In this document: in pieces, positions 13,701 through 15,651 of the stretch | How positions within the stretch are numbered: position 1 is the first letter of the stretch | How the letters are laid out: each line of letters opens with the position of its first letter | NCBI GenBank assembly: GCA_016931365.1 | Contig: JAFGEY010000295.1 | Location: forward strand, 1 to 15,651 | Direction: 5' to 3' | Length of the DNA stretch: 15,651 nucleotides | Origin: Anaerolineae bacterium | GTDB taxonomy: Bacteria; Chloroflexota; Anaerolineae; JAFGEY01 | Made by a program: the position numbers and the translations under genes | The notes under the pieces: generated by a model | Told to the model about the DNA's origin: nothing | Databases searched by the model: none | Seen by the model: only the letters and a program-made list of their open reading frames with translations

Positions 13701-13749
13701 CGGGTCTCCCGTTTTGTAGCCGCGATTGCCAAATCGCGGCTACGACCCG
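13701..13749. repeat. Perfect 12-bp inverted repeat with flanking complementary arms
   Basis: GTAGCCGCGATT (13716-13727) and AATCGCGGCTAC (13732-13743) are exact reverse complements around a four-base loop. CGGGTC (13701-13706) and GACCCG (13744-13749) form a second pair, interrupted by nine unpaired bases on one side. The element begins three bases after the stop codon of the ketopantoate-reductase-like gene (reading on the minus strand) and lies 43 bases before the methyltransferase start. On the minus strand the 12-bp stem is followed by CAAAACGG, not a T-run, so it is a poor intrinsic terminator. It looks like a dispersed palindromic element that could act as an mRNA stabiliser or partial attenuator. 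Confidence 0.8.
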
Positions 13750-13751
13750 GC

Positions 13752-14837
13752 TTACAGCCGGCGATTGCGGCCGCGCAGCCATTTGGCGATCAATAATGCG
13801 CCCCCGGCGATGCCTGCCGCTGCGCCCAGCCCGATCCAGACCGGACGCCAATCCAGCGGGATGTCGGCGCTGCCGTCAGGCAGGGGCGGCGTCTGCGGAT
13901 CAAAGTACGGGTACAACTGGTCGATGGCCGGGGTGGGGATGCCGGTTGGTCGCGCCAGGGCCAGAAACTCGTCGGCCAGGTGCTTCATTTCGTCGCGCGC
14001 GGCGTTGGCGTGCCCGACCATAGCGATATCGATCCGCTCGTCGACGAAAAGACGTTGCAGCAGCGGCACGATGAGCGGCTCCGGCATCCAGGTGAACTGC
14101 TTGAAACTGGACGGCGTGATCGGCAGGTTCAGCGATTGCAGCACGCGGAACCCTTCGTGGACGGCGCGCACGGCCAGCGTCACCGCGTCGCGCGTGCGGA
14201 CCATGCGATGGCGGTCGGTGCCGCAGGCGTACAACGCTGGCGCGATCGACGGCATCAGCAGCGCGACGTGGTACTTGTGCCAGGTGTCCATGTCGGTGCG
14301 AATCTCGGCCCGCCAGACGGGCACCCGGTCGAAAACCCGGGCAATCTGCCGCGTTCGTTCGGTAATCTGCCCGTCGACCTCGCCCAGAAGAATAGACATC
14401 GGCTTGTCCTCCGTGCCGGTCACATAATGGATGACATGCCCGTCGCGGTTGCCGGCCGAGCTGGGAAAGCCGATCAAGACGCGCTCTTTGCCCAGCGCCT
14501 CGATCCAGCGCTCCGGCCCGGCGGCGTTGTTCATCATAAAAGCTACGTTGGGCGTGCGCCGGTTGGCCGCCAGGACAGGCAGGATGTCGAGCGCGTGGTT
14601 CTTGCGCATGATCACCAGCACCAGGTCATAGGCGTCTTCCGGCGCGAGTTGCTCGACGACGTTCACGCGGGTGACGGTTCGTTCCTTGGTGCGCCAGTCC
14701 TCCAGCACGACGCCATATTCGCGCAGGTCGGCCAGACGCTGCCCGCGCGCCAGAATCGACACGTCATTGCCGCATTGCTGCAATTTGGCGGCGAAAACGC
14801 TGCCCAATGGGCCTGCTCCATAAACGAGGATTTTCAT
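13752..14837 (-). CDS. Ketopantoate reductase-like (ApbA/PanE family) protein with C-terminal membrane anchor
   Basis: This 361-residue protein begins MKILVYGAGPLGSVFAAKL, a Rossmann fold with GxGxxG at 7-12, and continues with MNNAAG (102-107), as in NADPH-dependent 2-ketopantoate reductases. Lys188 (TWHKYHVALL) sits where PanE has its catalytic lysine. Where PanE has Asn four residues later, Ala192 is found, so true ketopantoate reduction is doubtful. After the helical domain a Pro-rich linker (about 300-330) leads to one hydrophobic helix (334-353) and a basic tail KWLRGRNRRL, predicted to tether the enzyme to the cytoplasmic face of the membrane. Canonical members are about 300 residues and soluble. 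The ATG at 14837 is fixed by a textbook GGAGGT (14843-14848); the frame's upstream ATG at 14852 is discounted. A related oxidoreductase role on a membrane-associated keto compound is inferred. Confidence 0.9.
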   Translation of the reverse strand: MKILVYGAGPLGSVFAAKLQQCGNDVSILARGQRLADLREYGVVLEDWRTKERTVTRVNVVEQLAPEDAYDLVLVIMRKNHALDILPVLAANRRTPNVAFMMNNAAGPERWIEALGKERVLIGFPSSAGNRDGHVIHYVTGTEDKPMSILLGEVDGQITERTRQIARVFDRVPVWRAEIRTDMDTWHKYHVALLMPSIAPALYACGTDRHRMVRTRDAVTLAVRAVHEGFRVLQSLNLPITPSSFKQFTWMPEPLIVPLLQRLFVDERIDIAMVGHANAARDEMKHLADEFLALARPTGIPTPAIDQLYPYFDPQTPPLPDGSADIPLDWRPVWIGLGAAAGIAGGALLIAKWLRGRNRRL

Positions 14838-14842
14838 AAAAC

Positions 14843-14848
14843 ACCTCC
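14843..14848 (-). promoter_or_regulatory. Strong Shine-Dalgarno fixing the reductase-like gene start
   Basis: GGAGGT on the minus strand lies five bases before the ATG at 14837. It would lie inside the gene if the in-frame ATG at 14852 were used, so it argues against that longer start. Confidence 0.8.
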
Positions 14849-14882
14849 ACAATTCACTAAAGAATCAATTTCAACGCCGAGA

Positions 14883-14899
14883 CCTCTGTGTCCTCTGTG
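14883..14899. repeat. Short direct repeat CCTCTGTG x2
   Basis: CCTCTGTG occurs at 14883-14890 and again at 14892-14899 with one base between, in the 78-base gap between the regulator and the reductase-like gene. From memory, similar CTCTGTG-type stretches recur between genes in Chloroflexota and cyanobacteria, suggesting a fragment of a dispersed repeat. It could equally be a short direct-repeat operator. No clear -35/-10 pair accompanies it. Confidence 0.5.
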
Positions 14900-14915
14900 G
14901 CTGGAAATGGTTTTT

Positions 14916-15651
14916 TCAACAATCGATTCGACTCTCAAACGCGCAGGCGAATAATTCCCGATCCTCTTCCTCGATCAACTCGTCGGCCTGGTCGCCGAGC
15001 AGCGCCAGCACGCGCGGCAGGTACAGGTCGGTGCGCAAGTGGTGCTCGGCGACAAAGACGAAAAGCGGGCTGCCCGTCCACGAAGCGCGCGCCTGGTGCT
15101 CGTCCAGCAGTTCGCCGATCAGCACCTCTTTGCCGTCGACCACCAGCACCAGCCACAGCCCTTCGATGTGCTCGTAGGCCTGTTCCGGCAGCGGGGTGGC
15201 GATCACCCGCCCGCCGGGCAGATCGAGGTCGCCGGTGCTGTAGACAACCACGCGCACGCCGCGCGCGATGGCTTCTTGCAGCGCCAGCTTGAGCGCCGGA
15301 AAAGTCTCTGCCAGCAGCGACACGTAAATGCGGCGCTGCGCCTGGGCGATCATTTCCTGCACCTTGGCCATAATGTTCTCGTGCCCCTCGATGCTCCACA
15401 CGTATTCGAGGTCCGAGGTTGCATCGAGCGCGGCGAGTTCGTCCTTGAGCATGCTAATTGCATCCTCGTGCTCGCGATGCAGTTGATCGAGGAATTCATT
15501 GGCGGGGACGGGCGCGTATTTGGTGCCGCCCTCTTTGTAAAGCGTCATCGCCGCGCCGCGGGCGGTCAGCTTGCCCAGCACCTCATAGATCATCGAGCGG
15601 GGCACGCCGGACAGCTTGGACAGTTGGTAGCCGGTGATCGGGTTTTCGCGC
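14916..15651 (-). CDS. TrmB-family transcriptional regulator (5' end beyond window)
   Basis: The frame is open from the window edge to a TGA at 14916-14918, giving 244 residues. It opens with a winged helix-turn-helix, TGYQLSKLSGVPRSMIYEVL, followed by the wing GGTKYAPVPANEF, the pattern of TrmB-type regulators. A coiled-coil linker (HREHEDAISMLKDELAAL) leads to the PLD-like effector or dimerisation domain (WSIEGHENIMAKVQEMIAQA, then RRIYVSLLAETFPAL), which runs to the C-terminus. TrmB proteins are about 250-260 residues, so only some 10-20 N-terminal residues are missing. The GTG at 15605 is an internal valine in the recognition-helix region, not the start. Archaeal TrmB members sense sugars; bacterial relatives are largely uncharacterised. 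Its position first in the gene run makes it a candidate regulator of the cluster, possibly autoregulated. Confidence 0.9.
   Translation of the reverse strand, partial: RENPITGYQLSKLSGVPRSMIYEVLGKLTARGAAMTLYKEGGTKYAPVPANEFLDQLHREHEDAISMLKDELAALDATSDLEYVWSIEGHENIMAKVQEMIAQAQRRIYVSLLAETFPALKLALQEAIARGVRVVVYSTGDLDLPGGRVIATPLPEQAYEHIEGLWLVLVVDGKEVLIGELLDEHQARASWTGSPLFVFVAEHHLRTDLYLPRVLALLGDQADELIEEEDRELFACAFESRIDC

Noticed and set aside
13716..13743. Inverted repeat as an intrinsic terminator
   Set aside because: The stem is strong, but neither strand has an adjacent T-tract, so it is reported as a repeat with unknown function.
14838..14915. Promoter in the regulator/reductase gap
   Set aside because: The stretch is AT-richer, but no -35/-10 pair with acceptable spacing could be defended by eye.
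13980..14954. 324-codon open frame on the plus strand
   Set aside because: It is antisense to the reductase-like gene with its clear Rossmann start and strong Shine-Dalgarno. The translation shows no family features.
1..15651. CRISPR array, tRNA/rRNA, transposase, phage or defence genes
   Set aside because: No regularly spaced repeats, cloverleaf or rRNA-like stretches, or characteristic protein motifs were seen on either strand.

Overview
This is a GC-rich bacterial window in which every gene I can support lies on the minus strand, so transcription runs from position 15651 towards 1. Fourteen coding sequences are packed with gaps of 0-105 bases and repeated 4-base start/stop overlaps. It looks like one long operon, or two or three consecutive ones. 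The two end genes run off the window. Gene families (an EFR1-type flavodoxin-ferredoxin, a TrmB-type regulator, double-FtsX permeases, a PEP-utilising enzyme without ATP-grasp) and the intergenic repeats suggest Chloroflexota, perhaps Anaerolineae. That assignment is inference from gene style, not from a marker gene.

Layout in transcription order. (1) 15651-14916: TrmB-family regulator, 5' end missing. (2) 14837-13752: ketopantoate-reductase-like NAD(P) protein with a C-terminal membrane anchor. (3) 13658-12882: soluble SAM methyltransferase. (4) 12878-12318 and 12297-11611: two membrane methyltransferases of the isoprenylcysteine/phospholipid methyltransferase type. (5) 11594-10677: alpha/beta hydrolase. 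(6) 10680-8968: phosphotransferase resembling the C-terminal two thirds of PEP synthase or rifampicin phosphotransferase. (7) 8903-8217: SAM methyltransferase with an N-terminal membrane helix. (8) 8198-562: a MacAB-like export module made of a double-FtsX permease, a flavodoxin/2x[4Fe-4S] protein, a lipoprotein membrane-fusion adaptor, a second double-FtsX permease and one ATPase. (9) 537-1: the N-terminal half of an aldo/keto reductase.

Read together, the upstream half encodes small-molecule or lipid chemistry (four methyltransferases, two reductases, a hydrolase, a phosphotransferase). The downstream half encodes an ABC machine that moves substrate across, or extracts it from, the membrane. 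A working hypothesis is synthesis or modification of a hydrophobic product followed by export. Sequence alone does not give the product. The least ordinary features are the redox gene translationally coupled inside the exporter, the two internally duplicated permeases served by one ATPase, and the phosphotransferase without its ATP-binding half.

No gap between genes exceeds about 105 bases. The larger gaps hold a 71-base imperfect palindrome (3653-3723), a perfect 12-base-pair inverted repeat (13716-13743) and a short CCTCTGTG direct repeat (14883-14899). I see no tRNA, rRNA, CRISPR array, transposase or phage gene, and no promoter I would defend.
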